A model generated the notes under the pieces. The model searched no databases. It saw only the letters and a list, made by a program, of their open reading frames with translations, and was not told the DNA's origin. From JAENVU01 sp964544295 (GTDB taxonomy: Bacteria > Actinomycetota > Acidimicrobiia > IMCC26256 > JAENVU01), in the NCBI GenBank assembly GCA_964544295.1, contig CAZJBJ010000020.1, positions 1 through 36,942 of the forward strand: DNA of 36,942 nucleotides, in the 5' to 3' direction. Below are positions 15,881 to 24,282 of this stretch, piece by piece. Each line of letters opens with the position of its first letter. The stretch's first letter is position 1. Position numbers and translations under genes: made by a program.

Positions 15881-18370
15881 GTGATCGGCTTCGAACCGGA
15901 CCGCTTCGAGCCGGACGACCACTTCCGCATGGTCTTCGAGCAGTCGCCCGTCGGCATCGCGGTCGGTCGGACCGACGGCGAGATCGTCTACGTGAACCCG
16001 ACCATGTGCCGACTGGTCGGCCAGGATCGCGAGTCGATCTCGGTCGCCTCGTTCGTCGACGCGGCCCGACCGGACCACCGGTTCAAGGTCCGGCGGCGGT
16101 TGCGCTCGCTCCAATCTGGCGAGTTCGAGACGTTCGTGCGGGAGACGACGTTCCGCCACGATGATGGCACCGAGGTGCGGGTCCGCTTCCACGTGGGCGC
16201 GACCCGAGCGCCCGACGGGTCGATCACCTACCTGGTCGCCCAGGCCGAGGACATCACCGAGAGCAGCCGCACCGAGGCGGCCCTCGCGCTGAGCGAGGAC
16301 CGGTTCCGGGCGGCGAGTGAGGCCAGCCTCGACTCGCTGATCCTGATGGATGCCGTGCGCGACGACACCGGTGCGATCGTCGACTTCACGATCACCGACG
16401 CCAACGCCAACGCCGCCGCCATGTTCGGCTATTCGGTCGAGGAGATGGTCGGGAAGCGGATCGACGCGAACTTCCCGGTCAGCTACGAGGCGACCCTGTT
16501 GGAGCGGTACCGCCGGGTGGTCGAGACCGGCGAACCCGAGTTGGCCGAGTACGCGGCCGGCGATCCGAGGGTGAAAGTGCTCTGGATCCGGGAGCAGGTG
16601 GTCAAGGTGGACGACGGGATCGCGCTCACCTCGAGCGACATCTCCGAGCAGAAGCACGCGGAGTTCGCGCTCCGGGCCAGCGAGGAGCGCTACCGGTCGC
16701 TCCTGCAACACGCGGTCGACGTCGTGTGCATCATCGACGCCGGCGCCTACGTCCGCTACGCCAGCCCCGCCGTCGAACAGGTGCTGGGCTACACCCCCGA
16801 GGAGTTCTGCGGACTGCACCCCTTCGATCTGATCCACGCCGAGGACCTCGAGTCCTGGCTCGAACGCTGGCACGCCATCGCCGGTCGCGCCGACGGTCGA
16901 TTCCGACTCGAAGTCCGGGCCCTCCACCGCGACGGCGGGTACCGCTGGATGGAGGTCACCGTGCGCGACCTGCGCCACGACCCCCACATCGGCGGGTTCG
17001 TCGCCCACTTCCACGATGTCGGCGACCGGCGGGCCGCCCAGGAGGCCCTGCTCCATCAGTCGCTCCACGACGGCCTGACCGGCCTCCCGAACCGCGCCCT
17101 TCTCCTCGACCGGTTGGCCCACGCGTTCGACCGGTCCCGGCGCCGTTCGCTCAGCGTCGCCGTCCTGTTCCTCGACGTGGACCACTTCAAGGCGATCAAC
17201 GACTCGCTCGGGCACGCCACCGGCGACGCGCTGCTCCGTGAAGTCGCCGCGAGACTGCGCGCCGCGATGCGTCCGGAGGACTCCGTCGCCCGGTTCGGCG
17301 GTGACGAGTTCGTCGTGTGCTGCGAGGACATCGAGAATGTCGAGGCGGCCATGGCTGTCGCCGACCGGATCCGCGAGGCCTTCGCATCGACGTTCTCCGT
17401 GAACGGTCACACGGTTCGGGTCGGGACGAGCATCGGGATCGCCCTCGCCGGGGACACGACCGAGACCCCCGAGTCCGTACTGCGCGACGCGGACGCCGCG
17501 ATGTACGTCGCGAAGGCGCGCGGGAGGGATCGATCCGTGGTCTACGACGATGCACTGCGGACCCGGGTGCTCGAACATCTCGACACCGAGGCCGGTCTGC
17601 GCGAGGCGCTCGATCGCGACGCGCTCGTCGTGCACTGGCAGCCCCTCTTCGACCTGCGCTCCCACGCGGTGACCGGCCTCGAGGCGCTCGTTCGATGGCG
17701 CCACGACGAGCGCGGCCTGCTCCTTCCCGCCGAGTTCCTCGAAGCCGCCCAACTCGCCGGCCTCGACGCCCCGCTCGGCAACTTCGTGCTCGACACCGCG
17801 TGTCGTCAGCTGCGCGCGTGGGACGACCTCGGGGTCGGCCCGCCGGTGATCTGGCTCAATCTCAGCCTCGGCCAGCTCATCTGGACCGGCACCGTCGACC
17901 GGGTCAAGCAGGTGCTCGCGAGGCATTCGATCGATCCGGGCCGCATCGGCTTCGACATCAGCGAGCACACCGTGGCCGAGATCGACCGGGCCCGTCGGGC
18001 GAGTGCCGAGTTGTCCGCGCTGCGCGCGCTCGGCTGTGCGGTCGCGATCGACGATTTCGGCACGGGGCACGCGTCGCCACTCGCGGTCCGTCGGTACGGC
18101 ATCACGCACGTCAAGCTGGATCGGTCGCTGGTGCAGACGGCCGCCGACGGCGACCCGATGCTTCCGGCGCTGATGAGCCTGGCGTCGATGCTGGGGGTGA
18201 CGGTGCTCGCCGAAGGCATCGAGACCCCCGATCAGCTCGAACGGATCCTCGCGGCCGGCTGCGAGACCGCCACCGGCAACTTCCTCGCCCCGGCCGCCTC
18301 CGAGCCCGACACCACCGCCCTCCTCCTGGAGCAGGCACGCGGCATCGACGTCGTGGGCCGAACCAGCTGA
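15881..18370 (+). CDS. PAS-PAS-PAS-GGDEF-EAL cyclic-di-GMP signalling protein (829 aa)
   Basis: Three PAS sensor domains (about residues 14-130, 139-250 and 266-385) precede a diguanylate cyclase (about 395-560) and a phosphodiesterase (about 570-825). The cyclase site RFGGDEFVV is intact and preceded by an inhibitory RxxD (RPED). The phosphodiesterase shows EALVRW, the metal Asn in WLNLSLGQ, ISEHTV, DDFGTGHASPL, HVKLDRS and AEGIETPDQ; only the late QG element differs (ATGN). Both activities are therefore possible, with switching by the PAS inputs. No membrane helix is present, so the sensor is cytoplasmic; the second PAS has EEMVGKR and WIREQVVKV, ligand unknown. GTG start; divergent from the ligase gene across 85 bases. 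Confidence 0.95.
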   Translation: MIGFEPDRFEPDDHFRMVFEQSPVGIAVGRTDGEIVYVNPTMCRLVGQDRESISVASFVDAARPDHRFKVRRRLRSLQSGEFETFVRETTFRHDDGTEVRVRFHVGATRAPDGSITYLVAQAEDITESSRTEAALALSEDRFRAASEASLDSLILMDAVRDDTGAIVDFTITDANANAAAMFGYSVEEMVGKRIDANFPVSYEATLLERYRRVVETGEPELAEYAAGDPRVKVLWIREQVVKVDDGIALTSSDISEQKHAEFALRASEERYRSLLQHAVDVVCIIDAGAYVRYASPAVEQVLGYTPEEFCGLHPFDLIHAEDLESWLERWHAIAGRADGRFRLEVRALHRDGGYRWMEVTVRDLRHDPHIGGFVAHFHDVGDRRAAQEALLHQSLHDGLTGLPNRALLLDRLAHAFDRSRRRSLSVAVLFLDVDHFKAINDSLGHATGDALLREVAARLRAAMRPEDSVARFGGDEFVVCCEDIENVEAAMAVADRIREAFASTFSVNGHTVRVGTSIGIALAGDTTETPESVLRDADAAMYVAKARGRDRSVVYDDALRTRVLEHLDTEAGLREALDRDALVVHWQPLFDLRSHAVTGLEALVRWRHDERGLLLPAEFLEAAQLAGLDAPLGNFVLDTACRQLRAWDDLGVGPPVIWLNLSLGQLIWTGTVDRVKQVLARHSIDPGRIGFDISEHTVAEIDRARRASAELSALRALGCAVAIDDFGTGHASPLAVRRYGITHVKLDRSLVQTAADGDPMLPALMSLASMLGVTVLAEGIETPDQLERILAAGCETATGNFLAPAASEPDTTALLLEQARGIDVVGRTS

Positions 18371-18388
18371 GTCGACTCTGGCGTCACC

Positions 18389-19897
18389 TCAGGGCCGAAT
18401 CGGGTGGATCCCGATGACGTCGGGCTCCGTGGCGCGACGCGACCGACTCAATCGGAGGGCGGCGCCGAGCGCGGCCCGGAGTTCCCGCGGGTCGATGACA
18501 TCGTCGACGCCGAGGTCGTCGGCCGTCGCGTACGCGCCGCCCAGATCGCCGTGTTCGATCAACGCATCGACGTCCGAGGCGCGATTCGCGGCGGCCGCGC
18601 CGCTGTCGGCGGGCAACGGCCCGCGCCTGGCACCGGGCAGCGCGAGCGTCACCGACTGACCTGCGGACGGATCCGCACCCATCAGGGCGGCACCGAGTCC
18701 GAAGGCGCGGCGCATCGTCACGTGGAGCATGGGGCTCGGACACCGGACCTGCGCCGCGTACAGCCGCGCCGCGTGCCGCAGGATGCCGGATCGCTCGGCC
18801 TGCGAACCGGTCAGGACTCCGGGGGTGTCGGCCAGGAACACCACCGGCAGCTGGAACGCTCCGCACACGTCGATGAAGTGCGCCGCCTTGTCGGCCGCGT
18901 CGGCATCGATGACGCCACCCGCAACTGCCGGGTCGTTGGCGACGAACGCGACCGGCGCGCCACCGATCCGCCCGAACGCGGTGACGATCCCTCGCCCGAA
19001 CCTCGGCTGCACCGCCAGGACGGTGTCCGGATCCGCGACCAACTCGATGACCCGCTCGACCGAGTAGGGCTGACCCGGGTCGGGCGGAATCTCGTCGAGC
19101 AGGTCCTCGACCCATTCCGTCGCGACTGCGTCGACGGTCGGCGGTGTCGACCAGGCATTCGTCGGCAGATACGAGAGGTAGCCGCGCACGAGCCGGAGGG
19201 CGGCGTGGTCATCGGCCACCACGTTGTGGACGACACCCGACACGGTGCCGTGCATGTCCGCGCCGCCGAGCTCCTCGCGCGACACCTCTTCACCGGTCGT
19301 CGCCGCCACCAGCGGCGGCCCCGCTCCGAACAGCGCGGCCCCCTCCACCATCACGACGAAGTCCAGCAGCGGAACGGCCTGTGCGGCGCGGCCGGCACAC
19401 GGTCCCATCACGACCGCGACCGTCGGCACGACACCACTCAGCTGTGCCAGCGCCTGAAGGTCCGTCGGCGCGAACGGTGTGCGCTCGTACGCGTGCTCGG
19501 ATCGCGTCCCCGCGCCTTCGAACAACATGACCAGCGGCACCCGCTCCTGCGCCGCCAACGACGCGAGCCGGACCCGCTTCGCGTGGTTTCCCGGGCCGAT
19601 GGATCCACCCATCACCGTGAAATCCTCGGCACCGACCACCACGGGCCTTCCCTCGACGAGACCATGTCCCGCCACGAGTCCGTCGGCGGGCGCGATAGGG
19701 GTCATCCCGTGGCCGATGCTCCCGACGTGAGCCCCGATCTCCCGGAACGAACCCGCATCGAGCAGCGCGTCGACGCGGGCTCGTGCGTCGAGACGACCGC
19801 CATCCTGACGTTCGGCCAACCGTTCGGGTCCACCCATGGCGCGGGCGGCCGCCCGGCGGACCTCGAGATCGGCGAGGAGTCGATCCCAGTCACTCAT
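18389..19897 (-). CDS. Acyl-CoA carboxylase carboxyltransferase (beta) subunit (502 aa)
   Basis: This subunit transfers carboxyl from biotin to an acyl-CoA (acetyl-, propionyl- or methylcrotonyl-type). The two crotonase-like halves are visible: ARVDALLDAGSF, EDFTVMGGSIG, GPCAGRAAQAVPLLDF and GEEVSREELGGADMHGTVSGV in the N-half; FVANDPAVAGGVIDADAADKAAHFIDVC, FLADTPGVLTGSQAERSGI and MRRAFGLGAALMG in the C-half. Length fits the family. No biotin carboxylase or biotin carrier gene is in the window, so it must share one from elsewhere. It is the last gene of a reverse-strand operon behind two acyl-CoA dehydrogenases, 16 bases after the second, suggesting carboxylation of an enoyl-CoA they produce. 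Confidence 0.93.
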   Translation of the reverse strand: MSDWDRLLADLEVRRAAARAMGGPERLAERQDGGRLDARARVDALLDAGSFREIGAHVGSIGHGMTPIAPADGLVAGHGLVEGRPVVVGAEDFTVMGGSIGPGNHAKRVRLASLAAQERVPLVMLFEGAGTRSEHAYERTPFAPTDLQALAQLSGVVPTVAVVMGPCAGRAAQAVPLLDFVVMVEGAALFGAGPPLVAATTGEEVSREELGGADMHGTVSGVVHNVVADDHAALRLVRGYLSYLPTNAWSTPPTVDAVATEWVEDLLDEIPPDPGQPYSVERVIELVADPDTVLAVQPRFGRGIVTAFGRIGGAPVAFVANDPAVAGGVIDADAADKAAHFIDVCGAFQLPVVFLADTPGVLTGSQAERSGILRHAARLYAAQVRCPSPMLHVTMRRAFGLGAALMGADPSAGQSVTLALPGARRGPLPADSGAAAANRASDVDALIEHGDLGGAYATADDLGVDDVIDPRELRAALGAALRLSRSRRATEPDVIGIHPIRP

Positions 19898-19913
19898 GAC
19901 GAAGCGGCTGCCC

Positions 19914-20837
19914 TCACACGCGCCCGCCTGGCATCGTGACCGCCAACGCGTCGGCGTGATGGTCGGATCCGCCGAACTGGGTCTCGAGCACCCACGCCCG
20001 CTTCAGGAACAGGTGCACGTCGACCTCCCAGGTGAAGCCCATGCCGCCGTAGACCTGGGTCGCCGCCCGACCGTTCAGCACCGCCGCCTCACCGGCCAGG
20101 AGCTTGGCCCCGGCCAGCGCACGCGGCCGCGACCCCGTCGTCGGGTCGTCGAGGACGCACGCGGCGGCTTCCACCGCGACCCGGGCCAGTTCCGCGCGCA
20201 CGGCCATGTCGGCACAGATGTGCTTCACCGCCTGGAACGAGCCGATCGGCCGGTCGAATTGTTGCCGTTCGTTCGCGTAGTCCACGGCCAACTCGGTGAG
20301 CCGGTCCGCCATCCCGACGCAGTACGCCGCCGTCAGCAGCACGCCCTGATCCCACAACTCCGCGAACGGCAGGTCCAACGGCGTGCCCGTGACGACCTGC
20401 TTCTCCGTGCGCCAGACCGGCGTCAACGGATCGAGCGGCCAGCCCTCCGGATCGCCGGCCGCGACCGCGTCGGTCGGATGCACGAGTGCGAGTGCTCGCC
20501 GCGGATCCACCACGATCAGGTCGTCGCACAGGCCGAGGAACTCCACGAGGTCCGAGCCGGCCAACGAGGCGTCGTACCCGGTCGTCACCCGTTCGCGTCC
20601 GAACGACCACACCAGCGGACCGGGCACCAGCCCGCGACCCAACTCCTCGTAGACCACCGCCGCGTCCGCCCAGCTGAAGCCGTCGGTCCGTAACGAGAAC
20701 ACCCCGGCCTCGGCCAGTTCGGCGTGCACCGAGCGATCGAAGCCCGCACGCACCCGGTCCATCGGGAAGCGCCCCTCGACCAGCGCACGGATGCCGTCGC
20801 GCAGCGCCAGTTGGTCGTCGGTCAGGTCGAAGTTCAT
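19914..20837 (-). CDS. Acyl-CoA dehydrogenase, short subunit of a probable heteromer (307 aa)
   Basis: An FAD-dependent acyl-CoA dehydrogenase with N-terminal NFDLTDDQLALRDGIRAL and the C-terminal helices YANERQQFDRPIGSFQAVKH, AGAKLLAGEAA and QVYGGMGFTWEVDVHLFLKR. At 307 aa it is shorter than the usual 380, with a compressed middle beta-domain. No obvious catalytic glutamate is present at either family position. Mycobacterial FadE27 and FadE29 are partners of this kind in alpha2-beta2 enzymes for steroid side chains. Its ATG overlaps the stop of the upstream dehydrogenase gene by 4 bases, so the two are translated together, which fits a fixed stoichiometry. Confidence 0.92.
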   Translation of the reverse strand: MNFDLTDDQLALRDGIRALVEGRFPMDRVRAGFDRSVHAELAEAGVFSLRTDGFSWADAAVVYEELGRGLVPGPLVWSFGRERVTTGYDASLAGSDLVEFLGLCDDLIVVDPRRALALVHPTDAVAAGDPEGWPLDPLTPVWRTEKQVVTGTPLDLPFAELWDQGVLLTAAYCVGMADRLTELAVDYANERQQFDRPIGSFQAVKHICADMAVRAELARVAVEAAACVLDDPTTGSRPRALAGAKLLAGEAAVLNGRAATQVYGGMGFTWEVDVHLFLKRAWVLETQFGGSDHHADALAVTMPGGRV

Positions 20838-21973
20838 CGGGGCTCCCGCGGTAGGCCGAGGACACGTTCGCCGAGGATGTTGCGTTGGATCTGCGAGGTC
20901 CCGGCTGCGATCGTGAAGGCGAGCGAGCGGAGCCGCTCCTCCACGAACGGGCCCTCACCGTCGACCGTGAGAACGTCGCGTTCGAGGACCCGCAGCGCGA
21001 GCTCACCCATCTTCTGACACACCTCGCTGTACGCGAGCTTGATCATGAACGGCCCGCGCCCGTTGACTCCCCGGGCGGACTGGGTGACGTTGCGTTTCGT
21101 CAGCGCCCAGATCGCGTCGAGATCGGCGGCGATGTGTCCGAGCTCGCGCCGGTGCGCCGGATCCGTGACGTAGGGGGCGAGATCCTCGACCAGGCGCGTG
21201 GCGTCGACCAGGTCACTGACGAACGCGGTGCCTCGTTCGAACGACAGCGTGACGTTGGTGACCCGCCACCCGTCGTTCTCCTCGCCGACCCGACACTCGA
21301 CCGGCACCCGCACCTCGTCGAGGAACAGTTCCGCGAACTCCGAGGAACCCAACACCGTCTTCAACGGCCGGACCTCGATGCCGGGCAGGTCCATCGGCAG
21401 CATCAGCCAGGTGATGCCCTTGTGCTTCGGTGCGTCGGGGTCGGTACGGACGAGCAGTTCCCCGAAGTCGCCGATCTGACCGTACGAACACCAGATCTTC
21501 TGTCCGGTCACCACGTAGTGATCGCCGTCGCGCACCGCGCGGGTGCGCAGCGAGGCGAGGTCCGATCCGGAGCCCGGTTCCGAGAACCCCTGACACCAGA
21601 CCTCTTCGCCCCGCAGGATCTTGGGCAGGTGGGCCGCCTTCTGCTCGGGCGTGCCCTCGGCGACGATCGTCGGACCGGCGTGGAGCAGCCCGACGAAGTT
21701 GACGCCCACGTACGGGGCCCGGGCCCGGGTGGTCTCCTCCAGGAAGACCAGTTGCTGGCTCGGCGGCGCGTCCTGGCCGCCGTACTCCTTCGGCCAGTTC
21801 AGCCCGGCGTAGCCGGCGTCGAACAGCCGGCGCTGCCAGTCGGTGTCCCAGATCCGGCGGGCGTCCCAATCATCCCGGTGGGGCTGGGGCGCCAGATCGG
21901 GCAGTGTCGTGCTCAACCAGGCGCGCAGCTCTGCCCGGAACGCCTCGTCTGCTTCAGAGAACCGTAGGTCCAT
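20834..21973 (-). CDS. Acyl-CoA dehydrogenase, catalytic subunit (379 aa)
   Basis: Full-length FAD-dependent dehydrogenase introducing an alpha-beta double bond into acyl-CoA. Motifs: CQGFSEPGSGSDLASL for FAD/substrate contact, GQKIWCSYGQ, and GTSQIQRNILGERVLGLP at the end. The position used as base in medium-chain enzymes, just before GTSQIQ, is Ala357, whereas Glu246 in LSFERG sits where isovaleryl-CoA dehydrogenase and mycobacterial FadE26 (ChsE4) carry their catalytic glutamate. With the 307-aa neighbour this supports a steroid-type heterotetramer. First gene of the operon; a TAGACT box lies 9 bases upstream and a palindrome overlaps the promoter. Confidence 0.94.
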   Translation of the reverse strand: MDLRFSEADEAFRAELRAWLSTTLPDLAPQPHRDDWDARRIWDTDWQRRLFDAGYAGLNWPKEYGGQDAPPSQQLVFLEETTRARAPYVGVNFVGLLHAGPTIVAEGTPEQKAAHLPKILRGEEVWCQGFSEPGSGSDLASLRTRAVRDGDHYVVTGQKIWCSYGQIGDFGELLVRTDPDAPKHKGITWLMLPMDLPGIEVRPLKTVLGSSEFAELFLDEVRVPVECRVGEENDGWRVTNVTLSFERGTAFVSDLVDATRLVEDLAPYVTDPAHRRELGHIAADLDAIWALTKRNVTQSARGVNGRGPFMIKLAYSEVCQKMGELALRVLERDVLTVDGEGPFVEERLRSLAFTIAAGTSQIQRNILGERVLGLPREPR

Positions 21974-21982
21974 GGGGCGGGC

Positions 21983-21988
21983 AGTCTA
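21983..21988 (-). promoter_or_regulatory. Candidate -10 box of the acyl-CoA dehydrogenase operon (leaderless)
   Basis: Reverse-strand TAGACT, 9 bases before the ATG at 21973. A -35 element at the usual distance would fall at about 22006-22011, inside the adjacent palindrome. Confidence 0.5.
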
Positions 21989-21996
21989 GAGAGGAC

Positions 21997-22011
21997 CTGA
22001 CGGGTCATCAG
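21997..22011. promoter_or_regulatory. Operator-like palindrome upstream of the acyl-CoA dehydrogenase operon
   Basis: CTGACG-GGT-CATCAG: two 6-base arms matching at five of six positions around a GGT centre. It is almost the same as the perfect palindrome at 25530-25550 and lies 24 bases before the operon start, over the expected -35/spacer region, where a repressor would block transcription. Confidence 0.6.
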
Positions 22012-22020
22012 ATTTCTCGC

Positions 22021-22043
22021 CGAACCCGGATGGCTCGGGTTCG
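22021..22043 (-). terminator. Hairpin terminator after the DEAD-box helicase gene
   Basis: CGAACCCG / CGGGTTCG, a perfect 8-bp stem with a 7-base loop, 11 bases beyond the helicase stop codon. It separates the helicase from the acyl-CoA dehydrogenase operon on the same strand. Confidence 0.65.
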
Positions 22044-22054
22044 TCGACGTTTCG

Positions 22055-23338
22055 TCAGCGACTCGACCGACGCGTGCGAGAACCCGGGGCACCGTTGCCG
22101 CCGCGGCGAGACCGGTTCCCGCTCCGGCTTCCGTTGCCGTTGCCGTTCCCATTGCCGTTGCCGTTCCCATTGCCGTTGCCGTTCCCATTGCCGTTGCCGT
22201 TCCCATTGCCGTTGCGGGCCGGGCGGGAACGCTTCTGCGGCGACCGGTCGGGCTCCACGAGGCCGAGCTCGCGTTGCAGACTCAGGCTCGACCGCACCTG
22301 ATCAGGCAGGACCAACGAGATCACGACCCCGGTCGCACCCTTCCGGGCGGTACGACCCGACCGGTGGACATAGGCCTTCGCGTCTTCGGGCGGATCGAAG
22401 TGCACCACACACGCCACGTCGTCGACGTGGATGCCCCGAGCCGCGACGTCGGTCGCCACGAGGGCATGCACGCGACCACGAGTGAAGTCGGCGAGCGCCC
22501 GATCCCGCTTGGCCTGCGACAGGCCACCGTGGATCGGCGCGGCGTGCACGCCACCGTTCGAGAGCTTCTTCGCGACCTTGTCGGCACCGTGGCGGGTCCG
22601 ACAGAACACGATCGTCGGGCCCTCGGCCTCGATGACTTCGGCGGCGCGGGTGACCCGCGCCTCGTTCGTCACCCGTTCGAACCGGTGTTCCGCGTCGGCG
22701 GCATCGGTCTCGACCCCCGCGACCTCGTGACGCACCGGGAACCGCTGGTAGTCGTCGGTCAGGACCCCGACGGCGCCGTCGAGCGTCGCCGAGAACAGCA
22801 GGGTCTGGCGGTCCTCACTGGTCTGGTCGAGGATGCGCCGGACGGCAGGCAGGAACCCCATGTCGGCCATGCGGTCGGCCTCGTCGATCACGACGATCTC
22901 GACCTTGTCGAGCACCAGGGCCCGCTGCTGGATGAGGTCCTCGAGCCGGCCGGGGCACGCCACCAGGATCTCGACACCCTTGCGCAACGCGCGCTTCTGC
23001 GGTTCGTAGCCGACCCCGCCGTAGACGGCGAAGACCCGTTGGTTGCGGACGTTCGCCAGCGGTTCGAGTTCGCGGACGATCTGGGCCGCGAGTTCACGCG
23101 TCGGTGCGAGCACCAGGGCACTCGGGCGGCGCGGCCGCGAACGACCGGCCCGCTCGACAGTCGGCGCACCGAAGGCAATCGTCTTGCCGGAGCCCGTGGG
23201 TGCGCGACCACAGACGTCCTTGCCCGAGAGGGCGTCGGGGATCGTCGCGGCCTGCACCGGGAACGGCTCCATGATGCCGCGCTCGTTGAGAGCCGCGACG
23301 AGATCGGGCGCGAGGCCAAGATCGGAAAAGCTGGGCAC
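22055..23338 (-). CDS. DEAD-box ATP-dependent RNA helicase with Asn-Gly repeat tail (427 aa)
   Basis: It unwinds RNA duplexes using ATP. The helicase core covers about residues 1-365: GIMEPFPVQAATIP (Q motif), RAPTGSGKT (motif I), APTRELAAQ, VIDEADRM (motif II), FSATL (motif III), TDVAARGIHVDDV and HRSGRTAR (motif VI). The C-terminus is low-complexity: basic RSPQKRSRPAR, 14 consecutive Asn-Gly pairs, then Arg/Ser/Gly-rich residues, replacing the RGG-like RNA-binding tail of many bacterial homologues. The GTG start has the ribosome-binding site GAGGAG. Small perfect hairpins lie directly upstream, reminiscent of regulated leaders of cold-induced helicases. Confidence 0.95.
   Translation of the reverse strand: MPSFSDLGLAPDLVAALNERGIMEPFPVQAATIPDALSGKDVCGRAPTGSGKTIAFGAPTVERAGRSRPRRPSALVLAPTRELAAQIVRELEPLANVRNQRVFAVYGGVGYEPQKRALRKGVEILVACPGRLEDLIQQRALVLDKVEIVVIDEADRMADMGFLPAVRRILDQTSEDRQTLLFSATLDGAVGVLTDDYQRFPVRHEVAGVETDAADAEHRFERVTNEARVTRAAEVIEAEGPTIVFCRTRHGADKVAKKLSNGGVHAAPIHGGLSQAKRDRALADFTRGRVHALVATDVAARGIHVDDVACVVHFDPPEDAKAYVHRSGRTARKGATGVVISLVLPDQVRSSLSLQRELGLVEPDRSPQKRSRPARNGNGNGNGNGNGNGNGNGNGNGNGNGNGSRSGNRSRRGGNGAPGSRTRRSSR
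22130..22213 (-). repeat. 18-bp coding tandem repeat, (Asn-Gly)14
   Basis: 84 bases encode exactly 14 Asn-Gly pairs. On the forward strand the marker GTTCCCATT recurs at 22145, 22163, 22181 and 22199, giving an exact 18-base period (three Asn-Gly pairs with one different codon pair). Conservation at the DNA level indicates recent slippage or duplication; each unit adds six residues without a frameshift. Confidence 0.9.
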
Positions 23339-23350
23339 TGGTACTCCTCA

Positions 23351-23398
23351 CCCGCTCGTGCGGGTTGTCGTTCCGCGCGGCGGAATGACAGGAATGTC
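23351..23398 (-). other. Cluster of three small hairpins in the helicase leader
   Basis: CCCGC-TCGT-GCGGG (23351-23364), TTCCGC-GCG-GCGGAA (23371-23385) and GACA-GGAA-TGTC (23387-23398) are adjacent perfect stems, the nearest 12 bases before the helicase start and close to its ribosome-binding site. They may structure the leader RNA. The gap to the next gene is 173 bases, the longest non-coding stretch in the window. Confidence 0.45.
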
Positions 23399-23511
23399 TC
23401 CAGCGCGGCCGTCCGCGAGATGCGGACCGGGTAACTGTACTCGGCGGCCGGTCCTCAACCGGTACACGTGACGAGAGGCTCACTCGGTCCCGATGCGATC
23501 ACGTCGCGCCG

Positions 23512-24276
23512 TCAGCCCGCCTCGTCGCTCACGATCGCCGTGCGCAAGGCCGTGATCGCCTCGGACTCCAAGCCGGCCGACCGGACGTAGCCCTCGACCG
23601 AACCATGTTCGCGTTCGATCTCGGTGAGCACGGTACGCATGGTGAGCGCCTGCGCGCCGTACTGCTGGCCGGCGACCTCGACCGGACTGCCGGGACCCGC
23701 CGCACGCTCGTGATGGCGTGCGACGATCATCGGCATCCGCGTCTCGGTGAACGCGAAGTCGGCCGCGATCGCGTCGTTCGCCACGCCACACAACGCCAGC
23801 ACCAACGCCGCGGTCAGGCCGGTGCGGTCCTTGCCCGCTGCGCAGTGGAAGACCACCGGCTGGCCAGGTGCATCGGCGACGACCCGCAGCACCTCGGCGA
23901 ATCGGTGTCCGTATTCGGCGAACATGAACAGGTAGATCTGGTCGAGCGTCTGGAACTCCGCCGCCTTCCGGCGCTCCCGCCGCGACGGTGCCGGTTCGCG
24001 GGTGGAGTCCACGATCGGAATGTGGAGCTGGCGTACGTGGGCCGCCAGCGGGCCGTGCCCGTAGTCGGCCACCTCGTGCGGCGCACGCAGGTCGATCACG
24101 GTCCTGACCCCGATCGCGTCGCGCAGGTGTTCGACATCGGCCGCCGTGAGTCCGCTCAGCGAGTCACTCCGGAATACCCGGCCGCGTCGCACGATCCGGC
24201 CGTCCCCGGTGACGTGCCCGCCGAGGTCGCGGAAGTTCGCCGGACCCTCGAGTGCGACGAGCCGGTCCTCGGACAC
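23512..24276 (-). CDS. Tyrosine-protein phosphatase, PtpB-like (254 aa)
   Basis: A DSP/PTP-type phosphatase with the signature loop HCAAGKDRTG, giving Cys145 as nucleophile and Arg151 as phosphate-binding residue. The N-terminal GPANFRDLGGHVTGDGRIVRRGRVFRSD and TVIDLRAPHEV match Mycobacterium PtpB and related lipid/protein phosphatases; the lysine in the loop (GKDR) is typical of members that also accept phosphoinositides. No signal peptide is seen. The GTG start lies 6 bases after the upstream amidohydrolase stop, so the two are probably co-transcribed, although no functional link is known. Confidence 0.92.
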   Translation of the reverse strand: MSEDRLVALEGPANFRDLGGHVTGDGRIVRRGRVFRSDSLSGLTAADVEHLRDAIGVRTVIDLRAPHEVADYGHGPLAAHVRQLHIPIVDSTREPAPSRRERRKAAEFQTLDQIYLFMFAEYGHRFAEVLRVVADAPGQPVVFHCAAGKDRTGLTAALVLALCGVANDAIAADFAFTETRMPMIVARHHERAAGPGSPVEVAGQQYGAQALTMRTVLTEIEREHGSVEGYVRSAGLESEAITALRTAIVSDEAG

Positions 24277-24282
24277 CCCGAC

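Noticed and set aside
15461..18109. 882-codon reverse-strand frame opposite the GGDEF-EAL gene
   Set aside because: The composition is Asp/Arg/Val-rich without motifs and mirrors the codon structure of the sense gene, whose catalytic motifs are intact.
22130..22213. CRISPR-like array
   Set aside because: The units are 18 bases with no spacers, in frame within a helicase gene, and there are no cas genes.
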